NCBI GenBank assembly: GCA_002389765.1
Contig: DGQM01000027.1
Location: 1 to 30,430 of the forward strand
DNA length: 30,430 nucleotides
Origin: Bacteroidetes bacterium UBA4414
GTDB taxonomy: Bacteria > Bacteroidota > Bacteroidia > Chitinophagales > Chitinophagaceae
Reading direction: 5' to 3'
The position numbers and the translations under genes were made by a program. Below the pieces are notes generated by a model. The model had not been told where the DNA came from and made no database searches. It was given only the letters and a program-made list of their open reading frames with translations. Positions 1 to 6,854 of this stretch are shown here, piece after piece; the first letter of the stretch is position 1, and each line of letters starts with the position of its first letter.

Positions 1-447
1 CTTGACAGGTGTATCTATTTGTGTGATTTCACTGAAGTCAATAATTTTTTGCTCTAGTGGCCTTATCTCATCTTTAAGAAAACCAAGAGCAGTAGCATAA
101 AATCGAATGTACTCTCTTCCGGTCATATCCGGCGTAGATATATTACCTTGGCCAAATACAGGAATTATTTTCCCTTCTATACACATCGTGCCGCCATCCG
201 GAGAAGAGATGCCACTCATCAATTGTAACATTGTAGATTTTCCTGCTCTGTTTCTGCCAATCAGGCCAACATGTTCGCCCTTATTTATTGTAACAGTGAT
301 ATCTTTTAAAACCTTCAAGCCGTTATTGGGTCTGTTGCCGGCTATTAGTTCTTTAATATCACTCATAATATTTCTAAGGAAATACATACCTATGTATTTC
401 TTGTCTTTTGAAGAATACTGTTTAGTGATATTTTTTAGTACTATCAT
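1..447 (-). CDS. Polysaccharide ABC exporter, ATP-binding subunit (partial, C-terminus beyond left edge)
   Basis: The first 149 residues of a leftward ABC ATPase are visible; Walker B and the signature motif lie outside the window. It should energise export of a lipid-linked polysaccharide (O-antigen, capsule or teichoic-acid-like; Wzt/TagH/KpsT class) together with the permease just upstream. The reading begins MIVLKNITKQYSSK, and the N-terminal insertion (about residues 15-45) before KVLKDITVTINKGE is typical of the polysaccharide subgroup. The P-loop at about residues 64-72 reads GRNRAGKST, so GxxxxGKS/T is kept but the glycine usual in NGAGKST is arginine. The ATG at 445-447 lies 15 bases after the permease stop codon, and an in-frame stop at 463-465 rules out a longer start. 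The substrate cannot be told from this fragment. Confidence 0.88.
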   Translation of the reverse strand, partial: MIVLKNITKQYSSKDKKYIGMYFLRNIMSDIKELIAGNRPNNGLKVLKDITVTINKGEHVGLIGRNRAGKSTMLQLMSGISSPDGGTMCIEGKIIPVFGQGNISTPDMTGREYIRFYATALGFLKDEIRPLEQKIIDFSEITQIDTPVK

Positions 448-462
448 TGATGCTGCTCTTGT

Positions 463-1269
463 CTATATAAGGTCTGCAAGTTTCTTTTCGTAATGTTTAA
501 ATACCAAGATGCCGGCTGTAAATAATATTATAGATACTGTCATGCCCTTGTATAACATAGTCCACGGTACTATTTCGTGAAAAAGGATAGCTCTTAAAGA
601 TTGTATTACAGATACCATAGGGTTTAGTGTGTAATATTTTAACCAACTATGAGGTACGTAACGAATATTGTATATAATAGGTAATGAGTACAATCCTAGT
701 GGCAGCAAAAAGCGTAACATATGTTTGATATCCCTATATACCAATGAGGGCACCAAAAACAAAAGACCAAGGCCTGTTGAAAATAGTACAACCTCGAGCA
801 CTAGTATGGGTAGCAGAAATAATGCCGGGCTGATGCCTCGCCCACTTAGAAGCAGCATAACTAATAACACTGTAAGTCCGAAGCAGAATTCAACAAACTT
901 TAGTAGTATTGATGATAATGGGACAATTATTCTTGGGAAATTAGTTCTTTTAATAGTATTGGGCTCTTTGGTAAAGACCTCCAAAATATCCAGAAACGAA
1001 TCTCTGAAGAACAGCCAAGGTAACATTCCGCTATATATAAAAATGAAATACCTGACTCTGTTTACATCTACGTCAAATGCCAACCCGAAGAAAATGGTAT
1101 AAACTACCGTTGTAATTATAGGGTTAATAATGATCCATCCGATACCGATGTAGGAGTGTTCATATTTTAATTTTATCCATTTTTTAGATAGCAAAAAAAG
1201 CAATTGTCTGAATTTGACAACCTCTTTAATATATTTAAAAACACTCTTATTCTCCGGATATACAATCAT
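463..1269 (-). CDS. ABC-2 type polysaccharide export permease (Wzm/TagG family)
   Basis: A 268-residue inner-membrane protein of ABC-2 permease type. It has a cytosolic N-terminal stretch (about 1-35, with RQLLFLLSKKWIKLKYEHSY resembling the amphipathic segment of TagG/Wzm proteins) and then about six hydrophobic segments between residues 40 and 260. The motif YIGIGWIIINPII and the later LNPMVSVIQSLRAILF match the conserved start and 'NP' regions of the family. The length is normal. It is followed after 15 bases by the ATPase, so the two form the transmembrane and nucleotide-binding halves of one exporter. By eye this end is more AT-rich than the housekeeping genes to its right, as is common for surface-polysaccharide loci. 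Which polymer is exported is unknown. Confidence 0.9.
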   Translation of the reverse strand: MIVYPENKSVFKYIKEVVKFRQLLFLLSKKWIKLKYEHSYIGIGWIIINPIITTVVYTIFFGLAFDVDVNRVRYFIFIYSGMLPWLFFRDSFLDILEVFTKEPNTIKRTNFPRIIVPLSSILLKFVEFCFGLTVLLVMLLLSGRGISPALFLLPILVLEVVLFSTGLGLLFLVPSLVYRDIKHMLRFLLPLGLYSLPIIYNIRYVPHSWLKYYTLNPMVSVIQSLRAILFHEIVPWTMLYKGMTVSIILFTAGILVFKHYEKKLADLI

Positions 1270-1392
1270 TAATAAATATTTCTGGCAGGCAAGTAGTCGA
1301 CAAATCTAACTAAAATACGCTGTTTAATCATCTTGGTTAATTGGATAGAGTTAATAAATCATTGATCTTTTTGCTAAATAAGGTACTTTGTA

Positions 1393-1423
1393 TTGCATAG
1401 TACTATGTTTTTGCATAGCTTTG
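1393..1423 (+). promoter_or_regulatory. Promoter with palindromic operator for padR-pspC
   Basis: A -33-like TTG (1393-1395) and a -7 box TAGCTTTG (1416-1423) are spaced 20 bases apart, the Bacteroidota arrangement. Between them lies a perfect 12-base palindrome, CATAGTACTATG (1396-1407). TTGCATAG occurs at 1393-1400 and again at 1411-1418, the second copy forming an imperfect inverted repeat TTGCATAGCTTTGCAA (1411-1426). The position suggests autorepression by the PadR protein encoded next; that link is inference. Confidence 0.6.
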
Positions 1424-1440
1424 CAATATAATTAGTGAGG

Positions 1441-1773
1441 ATGAATATAGAGAATACAGAATCGCAAATGCGGAAAGGGCTCTTGGAGCTATGCATACTG
1501 GGCATCATTCAAAAAGAAAAAGAAGCCTACCCGAGCGATATATTGGAGCAGCTGAAGCAGGCAAAACTGGTAGTACTGGAGGGTACGCTCTACCCTCTGC
1601 TTACCAGACTTAAAAATGCGGAGGTGCTTACTTACCGTTGGGAAGAATCTACGTCGGGCCCACCACGCAAATACTATTCGCTCACTGCACATGGGCAAAG
1701 GCTGTATGAACAGCTTAAAAACAGCTGGGACGAATTGAGCCAATCTGTCAATCATTTAACTAACACAAAATAA
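1441..1773 (+). CDS. PadR family transcriptional regulator
   Basis: A 110-residue winged-helix repressor of the PadR type (minimal subfamily 2 length). The N-terminal helix MRKGLLELCILGIIQ, the recognition-helix segment EGTLYPLLTRLKNAEVL and the wing SGPPRKYYSLTAHGQ are the hallmark PadR elements; a short C-terminal dimerisation helix follows. A GTG at 1435 could add two residues, but the ATG at 1441 gives the usual N-terminus (MNIENTESQ). The pspC-like gene begins 6 bases after the stop codon, a pairing frequent in Bacteroidota. The palindromes at 1396-1426 are its probable binding sites. PadR proteins typically respond to small hydrophobic ligands or to envelope stress; the ligand here is unknown. 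Confidence 0.9.
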   Translation: MNIENTESQMRKGLLELCILGIIQKEKEAYPSDILEQLKQAKLVVLEGTLYPLLTRLKNAEVLTYRWEESTSGPPRKYYSLTAHGQRLYEQLKNSWDELSQSVNHLTNTK

Positions 1774-1779
1774 AATACT

Positions 1780-2472
1780 ATGCAACGTATCATCCAGATT
1801 AATATAGCGGGGCGCATCATCCCCATAGAAGAAGATGCCTATCAATTGTTGAAAAACTATGTAGCATCGCTCAGTAAGCAATTTGCCAAAGAAGATGGCA
1901 AAGATGAGATTATACAGGATATAGAAAACCGTATTGCAGAGCTGTTTCACATACGCCTACAAACAGGTGCACCGGCCATAGACAAGGCTGATGTGCAGAA
2001 AGTAATGGAAACACTTGGCGCGCCGAGTGAGCTGAATGAATCATCAGGCGCAGGTTTTACCAAAACAACCTATCTACCTGCAGTGTACGGTCAACAACAG
2101 GATCAGCAACAAGGTAATCGCCAACAGTACGATTATACACAACCGCGCAGGTTGTACAGAAATACCTACGATAAAATGCTGGGTGGTGTATGTAGCGGCG
2201 TTGCCAACTATTTTGATATAGACCCTGTGATAGTAAGGCTGGTGATGGTAGTCCTGTTCCTGACTGCGGGTATAGGCCTTGTAGCATATATACTGGCATG
2301 GATGATAATACCTGCTGCCCGCACAATGGAAGATCTGGGGTATATGAGTACAGGCAGACCTATGGATTTTGATACCATACAACGCAACATGGCAGAAGAA
2401 CTGCAAGATCTGAAACGTCGTGGTGAAGAAATGAGCCGCGAGCTGAGGGACTTCTTCAATAAGAAAAAATAA
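1780..2472 (+). CDS. PspC domain protein
   Basis: A 230-residue protein. The N-terminal domain (about 1-90, starting MQRIIQINIAGRIIPIEEDA) is the cytosolic domain often found ahead of PspC in Bacteroidota. A Gln-rich linker follows at about 105-125. The PspC domain lies at about 128-180, with RNTYDKMLGGVCSGVANYF and then a hydrophobic helix (VRLVMVVLFLTAGIGLVAYI). The C-terminus (about 195-230) is a charged helix that could form a coiled coil. PspC proteins are membrane-bound envelope-stress factors. Cotranscription with PadR and the operator upstream suggest that PadR sets its level. It ends directly against the convergent gene at 2473 with no room for a separate terminator. Confidence 0.88.
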   Translation: MQRIIQINIAGRIIPIEEDAYQLLKNYVASLSKQFAKEDGKDEIIQDIENRIAELFHIRLQTGAPAIDKADVQKVMETLGAPSELNESSGAGFTKTTYLPAVYGQQQDQQQGNRQQYDYTQPRRLYRNTYDKMLGGVCSGVANYFDIDPVIVRLVMVVLFLTAGIGLVAYILAWMIIPAARTMEDLGYMSTGRPMDFDTIQRNMAEELQDLKRRGEEMSRELRDFFNKKK

Positions 2473-2751
2473 TCAGCGCTTGCTTATTTTGTTCATGCTG
2501 ATGGCACGCTGACGTGTACATTTAAAACGGTCAACATCACCACTGCGCAAGTGCATGTGTTTGGTCTCTCGTCCGTTCATGCGTTTCCTCCACATTCGGA
2601 AGCTGGAAGCCTTGGAATGTTTGCGCATCAGGTTGATGACATCAGCTTCTTTTAATCCAAACTGAATTTCAATAGCTTCAAATGGCGTGCGGTCTTCCCA
2701 CGCCATTTCTATTATTCTGTCTATATCTGTTTGTGTAAGCTGTGCGTGCAT
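2473..2751 (-). CDS. TIGR03643/DUF2805 family small protein
   Basis: A 92-residue basic protein. The first half, MHAQLTQTDIDRIIEMAWED then RTPFEAIEIQFGLKEADVI, looks like a helix-turn-helix-type three-helix unit. The middle, SFRMWRKRMNGR followed by ETKH, is the conserved core of the family I recognise as TIGR03643 (DUF2805). The tail is rich in Lys and Arg. The function is unknown; a nucleic-acid-binding role is only inferred from charge and fold pattern. It starts 2 bases after the SDR stop codon, so the two are almost certainly cotranscribed. From memory, TIGR03643 genes often sit near photolyase/cryptochrome-type genes; none is visible here. Confidence 0.8.
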   Translation of the reverse strand: MHAQLTQTDIDRIIEMAWEDRTPFEAIEIQFGLKEADVINLMRKHSKASSFRMWRKRMNGRETKHMHLRSGDVDRFKCTRQRAISMNKISKR

Positions 2752-2753
2752 AC

Positions 2754-3440
2754 TTATAGTTTTAGAGAAGACATACCACCATCAATATGCAATATTTGGC
2801 CTGTCATCCATTTGGCATTGTCTGATAGCAGGTATGCTGCAAGTGCTGCTATATCTTCAGCCTCACCTATTTTTTTCAAAGGATGTCTTTCGGATGCTGC
2901 TGCAATCTTAGTTTCATTATCTGTAAGGCGAGCGGCCAATGGTGTTTTAACTAAAGATGGGGCTATGACGTTTACACGAATTTTTGGTGCCAGTTCTGCA
3001 GCCAATGCCCTTGCAAAGCCTTCGATAGCACCTTTCGCCGCAGCTACAGAGCTATGGTAGGGCATGCCTGTCTGTACAGCAACAGTACTGAATAATACGA
3101 TTGATGCATTGTCTGCTGCTGTAAGATTGGGCAGATATGCCTGAATAGTTTTAATTGCGCCTAACAGGTTCACCTCGAAGTCGTTTTGGAAATCAGAAGG
3201 CTTCAGGCTTTTAAAAGGTTTCAGATTGATGGTGCCCGGGCAATATACAAGCCCATCTAAAGCTCCATCAATAGTAGAAGGTAACTCTGTATTTCTTACA
3301 TCGTAAGTGATGTGTTGGGCTACTGCAACAGCAGGCGTGTTTCTTGATAGAGAGATAACCTCATTAGATTGTGCAGATAATTCTTGTGCTAAAGCCGCTC
3401 CTATACCTGAGCTTGCACCTGCAATCAAAAATCTTTTCAT
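2754..3440 (-). CDS. Short-chain dehydrogenase/reductase family protein lacking the YxxxK tyrosine
   Basis: A 228-residue classical-length SDR. The nucleotide-binding motif GASSGIG (8-14), an NN(A)G-equivalent region around YCPGT (66-70), Asn91 and the C-terminal HIDGG are all present. The active-site block reads Y128-HSSVAAAK136: Lys136 is in place but the residue four before it is Val132, not Tyr, and the nearest tyrosine is eight before. Ser118 could be the catalytic serine. It may therefore be catalytically altered or belong to a subgroup with a shifted tyrosine. The ATG at 3438-3440 is preferred: a start 48 bases upstream at 3488 would run into the terminator at 3480-3505. Downstream it is coupled to the TIGR03643 gene. 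The substrate is unknown. Confidence 0.85.
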   Translation of the reverse strand: MKRFLIAGASSGIGAALAQELSAQSNEVISLSRNTPAVAVAQHITYDVRNTELPSTIDGALDGLVYCPGTINLKPFKSLKPSDFQNDFEVNLLGAIKTIQAYLPNLTAADNASIVLFSTVAVQTGMPYHSSVAAAKGAIEGFARALAAELAPKIRVNVIAPSLVKTPLAARLTDNETKIAAASERHPLKKIGEAEDIAALAAYLLSDNAKWMTGQILHIDGGMSSLKL

Positions 3441-3479
3441 GCAGATATAACAGTATAAAAAGAGAATAGTTGAAAATAG

Positions 3480-3505
3480 AAAAGCCACCCAAGTAGGTGG
3501 CTTTT
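3480..3505 (-). terminator. Terminator downstream of tRNA-Ala
   Basis: A 10-base-pair stem (3480-3489 with 3496-3505) and a 6-base loop, with T-rich sequence following on the minus strand. It separates the tRNA transcript from the SDR gene. Confidence 0.75.
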
Positions 3506-3510
3506 AGCTG

Positions 3511-3584
<74 letters not shown>

Positions 3585-3597
3585 GTTCGAGAAGTTG

Positions 3598-3629
3598 CAA
3601 ATATAACTTTCCTGCAACCATTTGGCAAA
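3598..3629 (-). promoter_or_regulatory. Promoter of tRNA-Ala
   Basis: On the minus strand TTTG (3629-3626), a 20-base spacer and TATATTTG (3605-3598) give an exact Bacteroidota-type promoter. The tRNA 5' end follows 13 bases later. It overlaps the region that must hold the promoter of the divergent gene at 3665, where TACCTTTA (3638-3645) is the best plus-strand -7 candidate. Confidence 0.7.
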
Positions 3630-3664
3630 TTTCTTGTTACCTTTAAATACAACTCATTAGTACT

Positions 3665-3823
3665 ATGTGGAGGCAAATTCTGACGTATTTCTACATACGT
3701 AAAAAAGATCCGAATGCACCGTCGAATATAAACATCAAGTTTATGCATGGTATGAACAGAATATCGCTGTTCATATTCTTGGTGGGCATCATTGTAATGA
3801 TAATCCGGTTATTGAGAAATTAA
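3665..3823 (+). CDS. Small single-span membrane protein (52 aa, DUF6728-like)
   Basis: An ATG-started 52-codon gene, MWRQILTYFYIRKKDPNAPS at the N-terminus, then NINIKFMHGMNRIS and one membrane helix (LFIFLVGIIVMIIRLL) near the C-terminus. The pattern of a short amphipathic start, KKDPNAP, then HGMNRIS before the helix resembles, from memory, the DUF6728 family of Bacteroidota. The basic segment before the helix suggests that the N-terminus is cytosolic. The function is unknown. A strong terminator follows at 3852-3885, and the gene is divergent from tRNA-Ala, which supports an independent transcription unit. Confidence 0.78.
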   Translation: MWRQILTYFYIRKKDPNAPSNINIKFMHGMNRISLFIFLVGIIVMIIRLLRN

Positions 3824-3851
3824 AGCAGCCGCTGACCTAAATAGATGTTTT

Positions 3852-3885
3852 AAACAAAAGCCGCTCAACAGAGCGGCTTTTGTTT
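3852..3885. terminator. Bidirectional terminator between convergent genes
   Basis: A 15-base-pair stem (3852-3866 with 3871-3885) with loop AACA and T-runs on both strands. It ends the small membrane gene on the plus strand and the PhnA-domain gene on the minus strand. Confidence 0.85.
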
Positions 3886-3887
3886 TT

Positions 3888-4472
3888 TTATGCGTTGTGT
3901 TTACGAACGTATTTGGTCAGTATCACAATCACCTGCCCTTCTATCTTACCTTCTATCTGTTCCGTATTGTCTTCTACCAGGCGAATATTTTTTACCACTG
4001 TGCCCATTTTGGCATTAAGTGTAGTGCCTTTTACGTCCAGCGATTTGATAAGTACTACCGTATCTCCCCCATTTAGTGTAGCACCATTGCAATCTCTGTG
4101 CAGATCAACACTACTATCATTATCATGGTCACCGGTAGCTTTTGCCCAAGCCAGCCTTTCATCATCCAGATACATCATATCCAGTGCATCAGATGCCCAG
4201 CTTTCATTTCTAAAACGGTTAAGCATACGCCAGCTTATTACCTGTACACCCGGCACCTCACTCCACATACTTGTAGTAAGGAATGCCCAATGTTTCGCGT
4301 CGAGGTCTTCTTTCTTATCTATTTGTGCTGTGCATTTGCTGCAGATGTAGATGCTGTTGTCCTCGTTGCTGCTGGTTTGTGGCTGTATTTCGTATACCTG
4401 CAAGTTTGTTTCAGACCCACAGAGTTCACATTTATTTTCGCTTCTCAGTTTTAATTGTGCATCAAGTTTCAT
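3888..4472 (-). CDS. PhnA-domain protein (zinc-ribbon, YjdM-like)
   Basis: A 194-residue protein. An N-terminal zinc ribbon has C15xxC18 and C44xxC47. The C-terminal PhnA domain (about 120-192) includes DLHRDCNGATLNGGDTVVLI and the KGTTLNAKMGTVVKNIRLV strand pattern. The region between (about 60-115, WAFLTTSMWSEVPGVQV and LDMMYLDDERLAWA) is the conserved linker of longer family members. The family is named after E. coli PhnA/YjdM, which has no proven phosphonate-degrading activity, so no pathway is assigned. The start ATG is at 4470-4472; TAGCTTTG (4502-4495, minus) is a good -7 box 22 bases upstream. Confidence 0.88.
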   Translation of the reverse strand: MKLDAQLKLRSENKCELCGSETNLQVYEIQPQTSSNEDNSIYICSKCTAQIDKKEDLDAKHWAFLTTSMWSEVPGVQVISWRMLNRFRNESWASDALDMMYLDDERLAWAKATGDHDNDSSVDLHRDCNGATLNGGDTVVLIKSLDVKGTTLNAKMGTVVKNIRLVEDNTEQIEGKIEGQVIVILTKYVRKHNA

Positions 4473-4494
4473 ACCCGAAAAAATCTTAGGGGCG

Positions 4495-4502
4495 CAAAGC
4501 TA
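4495..4502 (-). promoter_or_regulatory. -7 box of the PhnA-domain gene
   Basis: TAGCTTTG on the minus strand matches TAnnTTTG and lies 22 bases before the ATG. No convincing -33 element was seen. Confidence 0.5.
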
Positions 4503-4534
4503 ATTTTTTAAACTAACTATTTCGATGATTTTGG

Positions 4535-5629
4535 TTAGCACAGCATGCTAATAATAGCCTCTGCTGCGTTATCAGAAGCATTCCTATTACCCAACAAGTG
4601 CCATAACTGGCTATAGTCTGCTTTTAGTTTGGTGATGTGGTCTTTGTTGTAAAGAATCTTGTCCAGTTCCTGTTTCAGCATTTCTTCGTTAAGGTCTGCC
4701 TGTATCAATTCGGTAATTACAGGCTTATCCATAATCAGGTTTACAAGGGATATGTATTTTACCTTAATCAGTTTTTTTGCCAACCAGTAAGATATGGGAT
4801 TGCCTTTGTAGCATACCACCTGCGGCACACCAAACAGTGCAGTTTCAAGCGTTGCAGTACCACTGGTAACGAGTGCCGCAGTAGCCTGTTTTAGCAAATT
4901 GTAAGTTTGTCCTTTAGCAAGTTGTACTTGCTGATTGCCGATGATGGAAGTGTATAATTCGTCGGGCTGAGATGGAGCCTGTGCAATGATAAATTGATAA
5001 TCGGGATAGTGCTTTACCGCTTGCAGCATAATGGGGAGTTTCACTTTTATCTCCTGCGCACGGCTACCTGGTAGCAGTGCTATAATCGGTTTACTTGCAA
5101 GTTTGGTTGCCGGTGTTTGCATTTCTTGTTCCACAACCTGTATCAGTGGATGGCCTACATAATTGACTTCATAATTCCATTTTTTGTAGAAGTCTACCTC
5201 AAAAGGCAGTATCACCAGCATGTTGTCTACATCACGTTTCAGCTTTTTAGTTCTGTTTTCTTTCCATGCCCATACCTGTGGAGATATGTAGTAAACAACT
5301 TTGATGCCCTGCTGCTTTGCCCATTCTGCAATACGCATATTGAAGCCCGGGTAATCTATCAGTACCAATACATCGGGTTTGTATGCAGTGATGTCTTTCT
5401 TACAGAAATCTATATTATTAAGGATTGTTCGTAGATGCATCAATACTTCTACAAAGCCCATAAAAGCAAGGTCGCGGTAGTGTTTTACAAGCTCGGCACC
5501 TGCAGCTTGCATTTTATCGCCGCCCCAGCAACGTATATGAGCATCTACATCCTTTTTGTGGATGGCTTTTATAAGGTTGCTGCCGTGCAAATCGCCACTG
5601 GCTTCACCGGCAATAATGTAGTAACGCAT
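4535..5629 (-). CDS. lpxB: Lipid-A-disaccharide synthase
   Basis: A 364-residue GT-B glycosyltransferase of the LpxB family. It joins UDP-2,3-diacylglucosamine and 2,3-diacylglucosamine 1-phosphate (lipid X) to form the lipid A disaccharide on the inner face of the inner membrane. Diagnostic motifs: GEASGDLHG (8-16), LIDYPGFN, YISPQVWAWKENR, LPGSRAQEIK and SGTATLETALFGVPQVV. The ATG at 5627-5629 gives the canonical start MRYYIIAGEAS and leaves one base to the stop codon of the upstream membrane gene. A start five codons earlier (5644) would overlap that gene and is less likely. The two genes form one operon. Length and motifs are normal, showing that the organism makes lipid A. Confidence 0.96.
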   Translation of the reverse strand: MRYYIIAGEASGDLHGSNLIKAIHKKDVDAHIRCWGGDKMQAAGAELVKHYRDLAFMGFVEVLMHLRTILNNIDFCKKDITAYKPDVLVLIDYPGFNMRIAEWAKQQGIKVVYYISPQVWAWKENRTKKLKRDVDNMLVILPFEVDFYKKWNYEVNYVGHPLIQVVEQEMQTPATKLASKPIIALLPGSRAQEIKVKLPIMLQAVKHYPDYQFIIAQAPSQPDELYTSIIGNQQVQLAKGQTYNLLKQATAALVTSGTATLETALFGVPQVVCYKGNPISYWLAKKLIKVKYISLVNLIMDKPVITELIQADLNEEMLKQELDKILYNKDHITKLKADYSQLWHLLGNRNASDNAAEAIISMLC

Positions 5630-5630
5630 A

Positions 5631-5924
5631 TTAATTCCAAGCAAACTTTATAAGCAGCATCACAACTGCATAAAGCATTGTTGCCACAAATATACCTCTT
5701 GCTGTCAAGTCGAGGCGCTTGTTGGTATAGAATATGAATGGAAGAATATTAATAAGAATACCTAGGCTGATAACTTTGGTAGCTTGTGTAGGCATGTGTA
5801 TCATGTCTTTCACAAAATCAGGGAAGGCTATACCACGAAACAATATCAGGTACACGATGAATATACCAATGAGGGGTAGTATTGCACCTATTACAAAACC
5901 TAATAATGGAACGTTGCGTTTCAT
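5631..5924 (-). CDS. Small three-span membrane protein upstream of lpxB
   Basis: A 97-residue protein with about three hydrophobic helices: residues 6-30 (GFVIGAILPLIGIFIVYLIL), 48-66 (TKVISLGILINILPFIFY) and 74-94 (ARGIFVATMLYAVVMLLI). No catalytic motif was recognised. Proteins like this are common beside lpxB in Bacteroidota, but I know of no demonstrated role; a part in lipid A handling is only a context guess. The promoter is notable: TATTTTTG ends exactly four bases before its ATG, so the lpxB operon is probably read from a leaderless message. Confidence 0.82.
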   Translation of the reverse strand: MKRNVPLLGFVIGAILPLIGIFIVYLILFRGIAFPDFVKDMIHMPTQATKVISLGILINILPFIFYTNKRLDLTARGIFVATMLYAVVMLLIKFAWN

Positions 5925-5928
5925 AAGA

Positions 5929-5936
5929 CAAAAATA
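5929..5936 (-). promoter_or_regulatory. -7 box four bases before ATG (lpxB operon)
   Basis: TATTTTTG on the minus strand, then TCTT, then ATG at 5924-5922. A perfect TAnnTTTG match at this distance places the expected transcription start at or within a base or two of the start codon. Confidence 0.6.
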
Positions 5937-5966
5937 TTATGCTAATATACTAGTGAAAAATTCATT

Positions 5967-5999
5967 TTTGTACATACAGGCACGAAAGATGTACATTTG
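5967..5999 (+). promoter_or_regulatory. Promoter of comA
   Basis: TTTG (5967-5970), a 21-base spacer and TACATTTG (5992-5999) match the Bacteroidota -33/-7 pattern. The ATG is 25 bases downstream, so this message has a normal short leader. Confidence 0.65.
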
Positions 6000-6024
6000 T
6001 TGTCAATTAGGTAAAATATAGCGC

Positions 6025-6801
6025 ATGAATTTTCATTTGAAAAACCTGCCTGAACGCACCCAAAGTCCTCGTAGCTACGGCCTGACGATGGTTATGGATA
6101 AAGGCATGGGACTGGACGAGGTGAAGAATTTCTTATCTGTTGCCGCTCCGTATGTAGATATTGTAAAATTTGGTTTCGGTACGGCTTTCGTTACCAACAA
6201 TCTGAGAGAGAAGATAGAAATATATCAGTCTCACAACATACCTGTATATTTTGGTGGTACGTTGTTTGAAGCTTTTCTGATACGCGGCCAGTTTGACGAT
6301 TATCTGAATACAGTTAAAGATTTTGGCCTGAAGCACGTGGAGGTTTCTGATGGCTCTATCACAATACCTCATGCTGAAAAGTGTGGTTATATTGAAAAAC
6401 TGGCAAAGCATGTAACCGTGCTTTCTGAAGTAGGCTCTAAAGATGCAGCACATATCATTCCGCCATATAAATGGATAGAACTGATGCGTGCAGAATTGGA
6501 TGCAGGGTCTACCTATGTTATTGCAGAGGCGCGCGAAGCAGGTAATGTGGGTATCTATCGCGGTAGTGGCGAGGTGCGCGAAGGTTTGGTGCAGGAAATC
6601 CTGACACAGATTCCGTATGAGAAAATCATCTGGGAAGCTCCGCAAAAAGCACAACAGGTTTACTTCCAGGAATTGCTAGGTGCTAATGTAAATCTGGGCA
6701 ATATTGCGCCAAACGAGGTTATTCCGTTGGAAGCAATGCGTGTAGGTTTGAGGGGTGATACCTTCTTCCTGTATCTGGATAAAGACAAAGAAGCTAAATA
6801 G
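6025..6801 (+). CDS. comA: Phosphosulfolactate synthase (ComA family)
   Basis: A 258-residue TIM-barrel enzyme of the ComA family. It adds sulfite to phosphoenolpyruvate to give (2R)-phospho-3-sulfolactate, known best from coenzyme M synthesis in methanogens. Recognisable blocks: MVMDKGMGLDEVKNFL, VDIVKFGFGTAFV, YFGGTLFEAFLIRGQ, EVSDGSITIPHAEK, VLSEVGSKD, VIAEAREAGNVGIY and NEVIPLEAMRVGLRGDT. The length is normal. It has its own promoter upstream and a terminator downstream, so it is a single-gene unit; no comB or comC partner is visible. In a Bacteroidota cell the likely use is a sulfonate such as sulfolactate or a sulfonolipid precursor rather than coenzyme M; this is inference. Confidence 0.93.
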   Translation: MNFHLKNLPERTQSPRSYGLTMVMDKGMGLDEVKNFLSVAAPYVDIVKFGFGTAFVTNNLREKIEIYQSHNIPVYFGGTLFEAFLIRGQFDDYLNTVKDFGLKHVEVSDGSITIPHAEKCGYIEKLAKHVTVLSEVGSKDAAHIIPPYKWIELMRAELDAGSTYVIAEAREAGNVGIYRGSGEVREGLVQEILTQIPYEKIIWEAPQKAQQVYFQELLGANVNLGNIAPNEVIPLEAMRVGLRGDTFFLYLDKDKEAK

Positions 6802-6813
6802 TTGAAATTATAC

Positions 6814-6844
6814 AGAGGCGTACAATATTGTACGCCTCTTTTTG
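6814..6844 (+). terminator. Terminator after comA
   Basis: A perfect 26-base palindrome (6814-6839) forms a stem of about 11 pairs with a 4-base loop, followed by a T-run. An upstream in-frame start proposed for aroE at 6828 would lie inside this hairpin, which argues for the later ATG. Confidence 0.85.
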
Positions 6845-6854
6845 TTTCTACAGG

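Noticed and set aside
668..1102. Plus-strand frame opposite the ABC permease
   Set aside because: Shadow of a membrane protein gene; no domain or start signal.
3441..3488. N-terminal extension of the SDR (16 residues)
   Set aside because: It would overlap the tRNA terminator; the shorter start gives the standard SDR N-terminus.
3621..3629. TTTGGCAAA as an operator between the small membrane gene and tRNA-Ala
   Set aside because: The symmetry arises because it contains the minus-strand -33 TTTG beside a plus-strand TTTG; too short to claim as a separate site.
6133..6654. Minus-strand frame of about 170 codons opposite comA
   Set aside because: Antisense to a strongly conserved enzyme; composition rich in Cys, Phe and His as expected for a shadow frame.
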